In this document: piece after piece, positions 26,990-34,822 of the stretch | Layout: every line of letters starts with the position of its first letter | Numbering within the stretch: position 1 is the first letter of the stretch | NCBI RefSeq assembly: GCF_000147075.1 | Contig: NC_014484.1 | Location: 2,001,501-2,065,500 of the forward strand | Origin: Spirochaeta thermophila DSM 6192 | Lineage (GTDB): Bacteria > Spirochaetota > Spirochaetia > Winmispirales > Winmispiraceae | DNA length: 64,000 nt | Direction: 5' to 3' | Notes under the pieces: generated by a model | Told to the model about the DNA's origin: nothing | Database searches by the model: none | The model's input: the letters and a program-made list of their open reading frames with translations, nothing else | Program-made: the position numbers and the translations under genes

Positions 26990-27879
26990 CGTTTCCTCCT
27001 GTTCTCTCGACCCGCGAGTACGAAGTAGAGGAGTGAGAAGAGCACGATCAGGAAGAAGAGTACCCAGGCCACCGATGCCGCATAGCCCATGCGGTGGTAG
27101 CGGAAGCCACGGTCGTAGAGGTATATCACCGTGGTGGTGACCGCCTGACCGCTCTCCCCTGCGAGTCCCATACGGAGGATGTAGGGGATATCGAAGATCT
27201 GCATACCTCCTATGAGACTGGTGATGAGCACGAAGGTGATCACCGGGGCGAGGAGCGGCATGGTGATGGACCAGAAGGCCTGCCAGGCGCTCGCGCCGTC
27301 CACATAGGCCGCCTCATAGTACGTCTTCGGGATACCCTGGATCCCCGTGGTGAGGATGATGGCCGTATAGCCGAACCAGAGCCAGGTCTGAACGATTGAG
27401 ACGATGAACTGGGTCCTCACGGGATCCCTGAACCAATCGATGAAGGCCTCTTCGTTGGCCCCGAAGAGGATCTGGTTGAGCGCTCCGTGCTTCCAGTCGA
27501 GGAGCACGTTGATGAGCAGGGCGATGGTCGCCGCGGTCACCAGGTTGGGGAAGTAGTAGACCGCCCGGAACACGCTTATCCCCTTGATCCTGTACCTGAT
27601 GTCGGTGAAGAAGAAGGCCACGAGAAAGGCGAGGGCCAGCTGCATGAGGATGTTGGGGAGCCAGATCCGCCAGGTGTTCAAGAAGGCGAGCCAGAAGTAC
27701 TTGTCCACGATGAGGTCGGCGTAGTTCTTCAGGCCCACCCAGTCCATCTTCTTGAGGCCGTCGTAGTTGGTGAAACTCAACATGAGGGTGTTGATGATGG
27801 GATAGAACTGGAACACAATCAAGAAGAGGAAGAACGGGGCGACGAACCCGAGCCCCACGATCTGTAAGTATCGTTTCAC
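26986..27879 (-). CDS. Sugar ABC transporter permease (MalF type)
   Basis: 297 residues with six membrane segments; the EAA loop is YYEAAYVDGASAWQAFWSITMPLLAPV. I chose the GTG at 27879 because GGAGGG lies just before it; the ATG 4 codons upstream has only hairpin sequence in front of it. It pairs with the MalG-type permease to form the pore of a CUT1 importer. Confidence 0.93.
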   Translation of the reverse strand: MKRYLQIVGLGFVAPFFLFLIVFQFYPIINTLMLSFTNYDGLKKMDWVGLKNYADLIVDKYFWLAFLNTWRIWLPNILMQLALAFLVAFFFTDIRYRIKGISVFRAVYYFPNLVTAATIALLINVLLDWKHGALNQILFGANEEAFIDWFRDPVRTQFIVSIVQTWLWFGYTAIILTTGIQGIPKTYYEAAYVDGASAWQAFWSITMPLLAPVITFVLITSLIGGMQIFDIPYILRMGLAGESGQAVTTTVIYLYDRGFRYHRMGYAASVAWVLFFLIVLFSLLYFVLAGRENRRKR

Positions 27880-27897
27880 GGTTCCCTCCATGAAAAT

Positions 27898-27926
27898 GGG
27901 GGCTGCAGAGGTGCTCTGCAGCCCCC
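27898..27926 (-). other. Intercistronic hairpin between the binding-protein and permease genes
   Basis: A perfect 13-bp stem, GGGGGCTGCAGAG (27898-27910) with its complement at 27914-27926 and a 3-nt loop, followed on the transcribed strand by ATTTTC. It can partly terminate transcription or protect the upstream mRNA, giving more binding protein than permease. Confidence 0.75.
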
Positions 27927-27942
27927 GTAATGCTTCACATGC

Positions 27943-29205
27943 TTACTCCACGGTGAGCTCAGGATAGGCGTTCTTCACCTGTTCCTTGATCCACTGGATC
28001 GCATCTTCCTTGCTCTTCACACCGTTGGCGTAATCGGCCACCGCCCGGTTGATGAAGCCGAGGATGTTCTGGTCCTTTCCGGTCACGAGCGAACCGTTCA
28101 CCTTCGGCGCGAGCTCCGCGAAGAAGGCATAGTGGTTCTGGCCACCGAGATAGGGTTCGGAGAAGGTGTCCTTGATCTTCTCCACCACCTTCCGGTTGCT
28201 GATGAAGTCGCCCGTCTCCTTCGCCCACCACTCGAGGGTCTCCTCTTCGAGGGTGAACATGTGGACGAACTTCCAGGCGTTCTCCTTGTTCTTGCTGTCG
28301 GAGTAGATACCGAGCCAGGTACCGCCCCAGAAGTAGAAGGCCGGAGGAGAAGTGAGTCCCCAGTCACCCTCTGAATCGGGGGCATTGGCCTTGAGTACGT
28401 AGTGAAGGAACCACGTACAACCGAAGTAGGCGAAGATATTGGAGTCCTTCTTCATCCCGTCGTACCAGGCGGGCCCCCACTGTCCTGCCTCGGCGGTGAG
28501 GCCTTCGTCACGAAGGGTCTTCACGAAGTCGAAGTAGGGCAGATACACATCGTCCAGGATGAACTTCCCGTCCTCCACGAAGGCGTGCTTCCGCTGGGCG
28601 TAGGGGATCCACTGGGTCTCCACCAAGGTGGGGAGGAACTTCACGCTATCACCGCTCTTCGCCTTCATCATACGGGCGGTCTCGAGCATCTTGTCCAGGC
28701 TGGCGAAGTACTTACCCACTTCCTGAGGATCGTCGGTTCCGAGGTACTCCTTCGCGATCCCCCTCCTGTAGAACACACCGCCGGGGGTCGTCTGCCAGGT
28801 GAGTCCCCTCAGCTTGCCGTCCGCGTCCGTCGCCATCTCGACGGCATAGGGATACATGTCGGACACATCGGCGTTGTACGGAGGACCGGAGAGGTCGTCC
28901 CAGTAGCCGCTCTCCACCAGCTCCCGCACGAACTGCTGTTCACCGGTGAACACGTCGGGCACGTTCACACCGGAGACGAGCACCTGTCTGAGCTTCGTCA
29001 TGTAGTCCTCGTGGGGCACGATGGTGAACTCGTAGTCGATGCCGGTCTTCTCCTTGAACCGATCGAGGGGCCTCTGGAGCTCGTCGGTGAAGGACCATAC
29101 CACGATCTTGGCAGGAGCAGCTGCCGCAGCCTCCTCCTTCTTCGCACATCCTGCGAGGAGCACTGCCACAACGAGTCCTACCAGAAGAAAGGAGAGCTTC
29201 TTCAT
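27943..29205 (-). CDS. Sugar-binding lipoprotein of the ABC transporter
   Basis: 420 residues. The start ATG at 29205 follows AGGAGGT and opens a lipoprotein signal, MKKLSFLLVGLVVAVLLAGC, with the lipobox LAGC at residues 17-20. The mature protein is a family-1 extracellular solute-binding protein (KIVVWSFTDELQRPLDRFKEKTGIDYEFTIVP; ENAWKFVHMFT). It captures the oligosaccharide for the two permeases. It is the first gene of the operon, directly behind the promoter and operator. Confidence 0.94.
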   Translation of the reverse strand: MKKLSFLLVGLVVAVLLAGCAKKEEAAAAAPAKIVVWSFTDELQRPLDRFKEKTGIDYEFTIVPHEDYMTKLRQVLVSGVNVPDVFTGEQQFVRELVESGYWDDLSGPPYNADVSDMYPYAVEMATDADGKLRGLTWQTTPGGVFYRRGIAKEYLGTDDPQEVGKYFASLDKMLETARMMKAKSGDSVKFLPTLVETQWIPYAQRKHAFVEDGKFILDDVYLPYFDFVKTLRDEGLTAEAGQWGPAWYDGMKKDSNIFAYFGCTWFLHYVLKANAPDSEGDWGLTSPPAFYFWGGTWLGIYSDSKNKENAWKFVHMFTLEEETLEWWAKETGDFISNRKVVEKIKDTFSEPYLGGQNHYAFFAELAPKVNGSLVTGKDQNILGFINRAVADYANGVKSKEDAIQWIKEQVKNAYPELTVE

Positions 29206-29233
29206 ACGGTACCTCCTGGTAGATAGGATATTA

Positions 29234-29249
29234 GGTTGTAGGAACAACC
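29234..29249. promoter_or_regulatory. Candidate AraR-type operator of the sugar operon
   Basis: Perfect palindrome GGTTGT-AGGA-ACAACC apart from its 4-nt centre. Its core TTGTANGNACAA matches the B. subtilis AraR operator consensus ATTTGTACGTACAAAT as I remember it. Its edge falls on the predicted transcription start (29249), a good position for repression. Confidence 0.65.
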
Positions 29250-29255
29250 AGAGAA

Positions 29256-29284
29256 AGTATAGCATGTGTTCCGGGATGTGACAA
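29256..29284 (-). promoter_or_regulatory. Promoter of the sugar-utilisation operon
   Basis: Minus-strand TTGTCA (29284-29279), 17-nt spacer, TATACT (29261-29256) with TGC just before it (extended -10). Predicted start near 29249. Confidence 0.8.
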
Positions 29285-29326
29285 GAAGAAATTTCACGCA
29301 ATCAACTATTCCACGGCGGACGAAGA

Positions 29327-29355
29327 TTGCCCCCCGACGGTCTTCTCTCTATACT
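29327..29355 (+). promoter_or_regulatory. Promoter of mgsA-rdgB-pepF
   Basis: TTGCCC (29327-29332), 17-nt spacer, TATACT (29350-29355); ATG of mgsA 33 nt downstream of the -10 box, with GAGAGGAG between. Confidence 0.75.
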
Positions 29356-29387
29356 ACAGCTGTACATCCCCGCGAGAGGAGACGCAC

Positions 29388-29882
29388 ATGGACTTCGTGA
29401 AGACCATAGGCCTCGTGGCCCACGACAACCGGAAACAGGACCTCATCGAATGGGTGAGGTGGAACTACAAGACCCTCATACAACACAGGCTGGTCTGCAC
29501 GGGCACCACCGGGAAGCTCGTCCAGCGCACCATAGAGGAGCTCATGGAGCCCGGCGACCGACAGGCCCACCCCATCGTCCAGCTCAAATCGGGACCCCTC
29601 GGAGGAGACCAGCAGATGGGCGCCATGATCGCCGAAGGGAAGATAGACATCCTCATCTTCCTCTGGGATCCCATGGAACCACAACCTCACGACGTGGATG
29701 TGAAGGCACTCCTCAGGATCGCCGTGCTTTACAACATCCCCGTTGCCAACAACAGGTCGACGGCCGACTTCATCATCTCCTCCCCCCTCTTCTATCAACG
29801 GTACGAGCCCGTCCGGAAGGACTATTCCGTGTACCTCAGACGGAGCATCCCCGGCGTCGACGCCCGAGGAGGAGCCTCGTGA
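29388..29882 (+). CDS. mgsA: Methylglyoxal synthase
   Basis: 164 residues; converts dihydroxyacetone phosphate to methylglyoxal and phosphate, a bypass that relieves phosphosugar overload. The phosphate-binding TGTTGKL (about residues 38-44) and the catalytic GPLGGDQQMGAMI (Asp about residue 74), then FLWDPMEPQPHDVDVKAL, are all conserved. First gene of a three-gene unit; its stop overlaps the rdgB GTG. Confidence 0.96.
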   Translation: MDFVKTIGLVAHDNRKQDLIEWVRWNYKTLIQHRLVCTGTTGKLVQRTIEELMEPGDRQAHPIVQLKSGPLGGDQQMGAMIAEGKIDILIFLWDPMEPQPHDVDVKALLRIAVLYNIPVANNRSTADFIISSPLFYQRYEPVRKDYSVYLRRSIPGVDARGGAS

Positions 29883-30463
29883 CCATCTACCTCGCGAGCA
29901 ACAACCGCCACAAGAAAGAGGAGATCGCCCCCCTCCTCTCGCCTCATCCCCTTCTCCTTCCGGAAGACGCAGGGATCGAATTTCACTGTGAGGAAAGGGG
30001 GGCCACCTTCCTGGAAAATGCCCTCACCAAGGCCCAGACACTCTACGACCTGGTGAAAGCACCAGTCCTCGCCGACGACTCGGGCCTCTCGGTGGAGGCA
30101 TTGGGTGGTGCTCCGGGTGTGCGATCGGCTCGTTTCGGGGAGGAGGCGGGAAGGAGCCTCTCCACAGAGGAGAAGAACGCCCTCCTTCTCAGGATGCTCC
30201 ATGGCGAGAGCGACAGGAGGGCGGCCTTCGTATCTTGCATGGTGCTCCTCCTCTCCCCGCAACGGTTCTACATCGTCCAGGAAACCCTCGAGGGCGCCAT
30301 CGCGCACGAAGCACGGGGCACCCACGGCTTCGGCTACGATCCCATCTTTCTCCTCCCCGACGGACGGCACCTTGCCGAGCTCTCACTCGAGGAGAAGAAC
30401 CGTATCTCCCACAGGGGCAAGGCCGCCCGGAAACTACGCCTACTCATGGAGGACCTCACATGA
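29879..30463 (+). CDS. rdgB: XTP/dITP diphosphatase (RdgB/HAM1)
   Basis: 194 residues; hydrolyses non-canonical purine nucleoside triphosphates such as ITP and XTP. Motifs: LASNNRHKKEEI, GATFLENALTKA, VLADDSGLSVEALGGAPGVRSARF and the C-terminal HGFGYDPIF and SHRGKA. Starts with GTG at 29879, in a GTGA overlap with mgsA, with GAGGAGG before it. Confidence 0.95.
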   Translation: MTIYLASNNRHKKEEIAPLLSPHPLLLPEDAGIEFHCEERGATFLENALTKAQTLYDLVKAPVLADDSGLSVEALGGAPGVRSARFGEEAGRSLSTEEKNALLLRMLHGESDRRAAFVSCMVLLLSPQRFYIVQETLEGAIAHEARGTHGFGYDPIFLLPDGRHLAELSLEEKNRISHRGKAARKLRLLMEDLT

Positions 30464-32262
30464 CCGACCTTCCTACCCGAGACCAACAGAGCCAGGAAGA
30501 CTGCTGGGATCTCTCCTCCCTCTTTCCCTCGGACAGAGCATGGGAGGAGGCACTCACCAAGGTCAAAGGCATGCTCCCCGACCTCACCTCGTACAGGGGA
30601 AGACTCGCCGGGGGAGATGCATCCACCGTGGGGGGCTTCCTCCGCCGGTACTTCGAGGTCCTCGAGGAGATGGAGGCCCTGGGCGTCTACGCCTACCTCC
30701 GTCTCTCAGAGGACGGCGGAGACCCCGACCGCCAGAGGCTCTGGAATACCTACCTCTCCTGGAGCACGGAGTTCCAGAGCGCACTCAGCTTCGTGGAGCC
30801 CGAGCTCGTCCGCCTGAGCGGGACAGTGGTGGAGGAACTCCTCCATCGCGAAGACCTTGTCGACTTCCGCATATGGCTCGAGAAGCTCCTCCGCTACCGT
30901 CCCCACATCCTCCCCGAGGAGCAGGAACGCATCCTCGCCACCCTCTCCCTCCCCCGCTCCCTCGCGAGACGCACCTTCTCCTCACTCAACGACGTCGACC
31001 TCGCCTTCGGGACCATCTCCACCCCGGAGGGGGAACGCCCCCTCACCCACGGGACCTACCTCTGGTTCATGGAGCACCCCGATCGGAGCCTCCGGGAACA
31101 GGCGTACACCCGCTACCTCGAGGTCTACAAGTCCCATCAGCATACCCTCGCCACCCTCTACGCCACCCAGGTCCAGCAGGACGCCGCCGAAGCCCGGCTC
31201 AGGAACCACCCCTCCTCCCTCCACGCCGCCCTCTTCGCCGACAACGTGCCGGTGGATCTCTACACCCACCTGATCACCCAGGTGGAGACGGCCATCCCTC
31301 TCCTCCACGAGTACTGGAAGTTGCGCGCCGACCTCCTCGAGCTACACCCCTTGCGACTCTTCGACACCAAGGTCCCCCTCGTGAAGGAGGTGGAGGTCCA
31401 CTATCCGTACGAACAGGCCGTGGACCTCGTCGCAGAGGCACTCTCCCCCCTGGGAGAGGACTATACCCGCACCATGCGGGAGGGCCTCCTCGGCGGATGG
31501 GTGGACCGCTACGAAAACAGGGGAAAGCGATCCGGCGCCTTCTCCTACGGCAGCTACAGGGGGGCCCCCTACATCCTCCTCAACTACGACCCCCGGGTCA
31601 TCCGCCACGTCTTCACCCTCGCCCACGAGGCGGGCCACTCCATGCACTCCTACTACAGCGCCCGCTCCAATCCCTTCCCCCACTACCAGTACTCCATCTT
31701 CGAAGCCGAGGTCGCATCCACCTTCAACGAGGAACTCCTCCTCCATCGTCTCCTCTCCACCACGGAGGACCCGAGACTCACCCTCCACCTCCATAACCGC
31801 CACGTGGACGAGATCATAGGGACCTACTTCAGACAGACGATGTTCGCCGAGTTCGAGCTCGTCTGTCATCGGGCGGCCGAGGAGGGGCACCCCCTCACCA
31901 CGGACTTCTTCCTCGAGACGTACCGCGGGCTGCTTGAGAAGTACTTCGGTCCCGCCGTCTCGATAGAGGAACTCGACTCCTACGAGTGTCTCCGGATCCC
32001 TCACTTCTACCGCTCCTTCTACGTCTATCAGTACGCCACCGGTATCACCGCAGCCGTCACCCTCTCAAAGGCCGTGATAGAGGGGAAGGAAGGCGCCGTG
32101 GAGGCCTACCTCAGGTTCCTCTCACGCGGCGGGAGCAGCTTTCCACTCGAGACACTCGGGGAAGCAGGGGTGGACCTCCTCTCCGAGGGTCCCTACCAGG
32201 TGCTCCACCACGTCTTCGCGGAGCACCTCGAGGCGCTCAAAACAGGGCTCGAGAGGACGTGA
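30460..32262 (+). CDS. pepF: Oligopeptidase F (M3B metallopeptidase)
   Basis: 600 residues. Zinc site HEAGHSMHSYY (HExxH, about residue 389) with the third ligand Glu in FEAEVASTFNE. All-helical thimet-like fold; degrades peptides of roughly 7-17 residues in the cytoplasm. The start is the ATG at 30460, overlapping the rdgB stop (ATGA); the longer frame is rdgB shadow. The 3' end is 4 bp from the convergent lnt with no terminator visible. Confidence 0.95.
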   Translation: MTDLPTRDQQSQEDCWDLSSLFPSDRAWEEALTKVKGMLPDLTSYRGRLAGGDASTVGGFLRRYFEVLEEMEALGVYAYLRLSEDGGDPDRQRLWNTYLSWSTEFQSALSFVEPELVRLSGTVVEELLHREDLVDFRIWLEKLLRYRPHILPEEQERILATLSLPRSLARRTFSSLNDVDLAFGTISTPEGERPLTHGTYLWFMEHPDRSLREQAYTRYLEVYKSHQHTLATLYATQVQQDAAEARLRNHPSSLHAALFADNVPVDLYTHLITQVETAIPLLHEYWKLRADLLELHPLRLFDTKVPLVKEVEVHYPYEQAVDLVAEALSPLGEDYTRTMREGLLGGWVDRYENRGKRSGAFSYGSYRGAPYILLNYDPRVIRHVFTLAHEAGHSMHSYYSARSNPFPHYQYSIFEAEVASTFNEELLLHRLLSTTEDPRLTLHLHNRHVDEIIGTYFRQTMFAEFELVCHRAAEEGHPLTTDFFLETYRGLLEKYFGPAVSIEELDSYECLRIPHFYRSFYVYQYATGITAAVTLSKAVIEGKEGAVEAYLRFLSRGGSSFPLETLGEAGVDLLSEGPYQVLHHVFAEHLEALKTGLERT

Positions 32263-32266
32263 GACC

Positions 32267-33877
32267 TCAACGCGAACGGAGGAGGCGTGTCCTGAGGTGC
32301 AGGACGAGCCCCCCTGCGAGGAGGAGGGAGGCGAGAGCGAGGACGAACCAGGCGAACCAGTCGCCCCAACGGGTATAGAGGGTCGTGCGTCCGGTGAAGA
32401 CAGGCACCTCACAGACGAGGTAGTCCTGCACGAACGGGGGGAGGGTGGCGAGGATCTCGCCGTTGGGGGAGACGGCGGTGGTGATCCCTCCGTTCGTACT
32501 ACGCACGAGGGACCGCCTGTTCTCCACCGCCCTGAAGACCGAGATCGTCATGTGTTGCATCGCATTGCTCGGGAGCCCGGACCAGCTGTCGTTGGTGAGG
32601 TTCACGAGCACCTCCGCCCCCCGCCGGACGAACTCCCGGGAAAGATACCCGAAGGTGTCCTCGAAGCACACGAGGGTGGAAATCCTCACCTTGCCCAGGT
32701 CGAACACCGTGTAATCGGAGCCCTTCTCCCAGAAGTGGGTGTCGGCGTTCTTGAGCCACTGGTAGATCGCAGGGAACTGTCTCTCATAGGGGAAGTGTTC
32801 GGTGAAGGGCACGAGATGGATCTTGCGGTACGGCCCGAGGAGCTCGCCGTCCTTCCACACGTAGACCGCATTGTAGTCCACGCGAGAGATCCTGCCCTGC
32901 GCATCCTTCACCGGCCGGCCGTCGTCGTTCCCGAACACGAACACCGTATCCCGTGAGTCGAGGTAGGTGAGGAGGCGGTCGACCAGCGCAGTGGACTCGG
33001 GATCCCTTCCCACGTGGAGGTGCCAGTAGATGCTGGGCACGAAGGCGGTCTCGGACCACACCACGGCCTCGATCCCGGGATCCTCCTCGAGAGCCTCGTC
33101 GCTCAACCGCATGAGGCGCTCGAGCCCGTCACGGTAGGCCGCGAGCCCGCCCTTCCACGGATCCTTGTCGTGCTGGACGAGTGCAACCTTCCACCTCGGA
33201 GCCGTCGAGTAGTCCACCGGCGCGAAGAGGCCGTAGGCGAGGACAACGAGGAGAAGGAGGCCGTATCCGGCTATGACCCATCGCTCCTTGGCGCACCACT
33301 CCCTCAGACGGTGCACCCCATGCATCAGGCCCCATCCAAGGAAGGCCGAAGGGAAGACCACGAGGAGAGAGACACCCCAGACCCCGGTCACGTCCGCGAT
33401 CTGGATGAGAGGGAGGAAGGCGTACTGGGAATACCCCATGATCCCGTAGGCGTAGCCCAGGAAGCCGGTGGTCTTGAGGTACTCGTACGCGATCCAGACG
33501 AGGGTCTGCACCAGATACCCCCGCCTGGGAAACAGGACGTCGGCGAGTTTGAGCAGGGGGAAGACCATCAGGAAATAGGTGGCATAGATCACCGGCACGA
33601 TGATGATCGCCAACGGATGGAACGGAGCGAGCCAATAGTTGAAGAGGGCGTACGAAAGGAAGCCGTAGAAGATGCCGTAGAACGGCATCTCGATCCAACG
33701 GCCGTACCGCACCACCGGGAACACCGGAACCAGTGCGACGTAGGCGAGAAGGGGAATCCCTGCGAGCACGACATGATTGGGAAAAGAGAGGGCGAAAAGA
33801 ACGCTGCTCACCACCAGGAGACAGAACCTCCCGCCTCCCGTCCGTCCCTCACACCAGACCCGCATCCGGTTGCTCAC
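32267..33877 (-). CDS. lnt: Apolipoprotein N-acyltransferase
   Basis: 536 residues; adds the third acyl chain to lipoproteins, final step of maturation. Several N-terminal membrane segments are followed by a nitrilase-like domain whose triad is visible as Glu in VVWSETAF, Lys in GPYRKIHLVPF and Cys in STLVCFEDTF. A last membrane segment closes the protein. I prefer the GTG at 33877 (GGGAGAGGG five bases upstream); a GTG at 33922 overlapping the HU gene is also possible. It fits a cell rich in lipoproteins, such as a spirochaete. Confidence 0.94.
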   Translation of the reverse strand: MSNRMRVWCEGRTGGGRFCLLVVSSVLFALSFPNHVVLAGIPLLAYVALVPVFPVVRYGRWIEMPFYGIFYGFLSYALFNYWLAPFHPLAIIIVPVIYATYFLMVFPLLKLADVLFPRRGYLVQTLVWIAYEYLKTTGFLGYAYGIMGYSQYAFLPLIQIADVTGVWGVSLLVVFPSAFLGWGLMHGVHRLREWCAKERWVIAGYGLLLLVVLAYGLFAPVDYSTAPRWKVALVQHDKDPWKGGLAAYRDGLERLMRLSDEALEEDPGIEAVVWSETAFVPSIYWHLHVGRDPESTALVDRLLTYLDSRDTVFVFGNDDGRPVKDAQGRISRVDYNAVYVWKDGELLGPYRKIHLVPFTEHFPYERQFPAIYQWLKNADTHFWEKGSDYTVFDLGKVRISTLVCFEDTFGYLSREFVRRGAEVLVNLTNDSWSGLPSNAMQHMTISVFRAVENRRSLVRSTNGGITTAVSPNGEILATLPPFVQDYLVCEVPVFTGRTTLYTRWGDWFAWFVLALASLLLAGGLVLHLRTRLLRSR

Positions 33878-33903
33878 CAGTGCCCTCTCCCGGGAAAGGT
33901 CTC

Positions 33904-34212
33904 TCACATCCTCACGTTCCACACGGAATCTTTCAGTTCTTTGCCCGGACGGAAGACCGCCACCCCATGATCCTCGACCTTCACGATCTCACCCGTCTTG
34001 GGATTGCGGGCACGATCCCTGCCCTTCCTCACGCGGATCTCGAAGGTCCCGAACCCCCGCAGTTCCACGGTCTTTCCTTCCACAAGTGCCCGCTTCACCT
34101 CGGAAAAAAAGGAATCGATGACGAACTGGATATCCTTCTTGCTCAGGTCACAGTGCTGCGAAATATTCTCAACGATCTGGGCCTTGGTCAGTTTTTCCGT
34201 CTTCCTTGCCAC
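33904..34212 (-). CDS. HU/IHF-family DNA-binding protein
   Basis: 102 residues. TKAQIVENISQHCDLSKKDI starts the helical dimer core; VELRGFGTFEIRVRKGRDRARNPKTGEIV is the DNA-binding arm with the conserved RNP. The GTG at 34212 has AAGGAG at ideal spacing; the GTG two codons earlier does not. The N- and C-termini are each a few residues longer than HU (90). It lies between rpsT and lnt on one strand. Confidence 0.94.
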   Translation of the reverse strand: MARKTEKLTKAQIVENISQHCDLSKKDIQFVIDSFFSEVKRALVEGKTVELRGFGTFEIRVRKGRDRARNPKTGEIVKVEDHGVAVFRPGKELKDSVWNVRM

Positions 34213-34227
34213 AGGCACTCCTTTTGC

Positions 34228-34244
34228 CAGGGGGCTCCCCCCTG
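34228..34244 (-). other. GC-rich hairpin just upstream of the HU ribosome site
   Basis: CAGGGGG (34228-34234) pairs with CCCCCTG (34238-34244) across a 3-nt loop, in the 33-nt gap after rpsT. It could be an attenuator or an mRNA processing/stability element; there is no T-run. Confidence 0.5.
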
Positions 34245-34251
34245 AGGGATG

Positions 34252-34518
34252 TTATCCCGCACTCATGGCATTCAACTTCTTGTAGAGGCGGGACTTCTTC
34301 CGGGCCGCCGTGTTCGGGTGGATGATGCCTTTCCTCGCATAGGTGTCGAGATACTTCACCGCCACACGCAGCTGGGCCTCGGCCTTCTCCTTGTCGCCCT
34401 CGCTCACCGCAGCCAGGAACTTCTTCACCTCGGTCCGTATGCGGCTCTTCGCAGCCTTGTTCCGCAGATAGCGCTTCACACTCTGCCTGTGCCGCTTCAA
34501 TGCACTCTTGGTAGCCAA
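34252..34518 (-). CDS. rpsT: 30S ribosomal protein S20
   Basis: 88 residues, basic and helical: ATKSALKRHRQSVKRYLRNK, then NTAARKKSRLYKKLN. Binds 16S rRNA early in 30S assembly. The start codon is TTG at 34518 preceded by GGAGGAG, as in E. coli where the UUG start of rpsT is part of autogenous control. Has its own promoter in the gap upstream. Confidence 0.97.
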   Translation of the reverse strand: MATKSALKRHRQSVKRYLRNKAAKSRIRTEVKKFLAAVSEGDKEKAEAQLRVAVKYLDTYARKGIIHPNTAARKKSRLYKKLNAMSAG

Positions 34519-34544
34519 AACACTCCTCCCGACTCTTAGTACTT

Positions 34545-34573
34545 AAGATAACACACAAGTATCGACAGGTCAA
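34545..34573 (-). promoter_or_regulatory. Promoter of rpsT
   Basis: Minus-strand TTGACC (34573-34568), 17-nt spacer, TATCTT (34550-34545). Leader about 20 nt including the Shine-Dalgarno. Confidence 0.75.
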
Positions 34574-34588
34574 TATTTTAAAACAGAT

Positions 34589-34759
34589 TCACACGAAATC
34601 CTTCGGCCTCCGCTCGGTCCGCTTGCATTTCTCGCAGACGGCCTGGAGTTTCATCTTGCCGTTCTGGAACACGGCCTTCATCTTCACCTCGCCGCCGCAC
34701 GGACAGAAGAACTTCTGCGCACCACGGCCCACTTTCGCGTTCTTGCTTATCTTCCCCAT
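34589..34759 (-). CDS. 56-residue zinc-ribbon protein
   Basis: ATG at 34759 is preceded by GGAGGAGAAAG. The 56 residues are basic and contain two CxxC-type pairs, FFCPCGGEV (residues 19 and 21) and VCEKCKRTE (residues 42 and 45), as in a rubredoxin-like or ribosomal-type zinc ribbon. It has its own promoter and sits directly ahead of rpsT, so a ribosome or translation-associated role is plausible. I recall similar small unnamed proteins in spirochaetes but cannot name the family. Confidence 0.82.
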   Translation of the reverse strand: MGKISKNAKVGRGAQKFFCPCGGEVKMKAVFQNGKMKLQAVCEKCKRTERRPKDFV

Positions 34760-34792
34760 CTTTCTCCTCCGAAATCCTTTACGGTGGAAGGA

Positions 34793-34822
34793 ATACTAGC
34801 ACACGCACGCTCGATGTGTCAA
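34793..34822 (-). promoter_or_regulatory. Promoter of the zinc-ribbon gene, -35 overlapping the PSP1 stop codon
   Basis: Minus-strand TTGACA (34822-34817), 18-nt spacer, TAGTAT (34798-34793). The TGA inside TTGACA is the PSP1 stop codon. A 7-bp inverted repeat GCTCGAT/ATCGAGC (34809-34815 and 34822-34828) encloses the -35 box and could form a hairpin at the end of the PSP1 message. Confidence 0.7.

Noticed and set aside
32263-32266. Terminator between pepF and lnt
   Set aside because: Only 4 bp separate the stops and no hairpin with a T-run is visible on either side.
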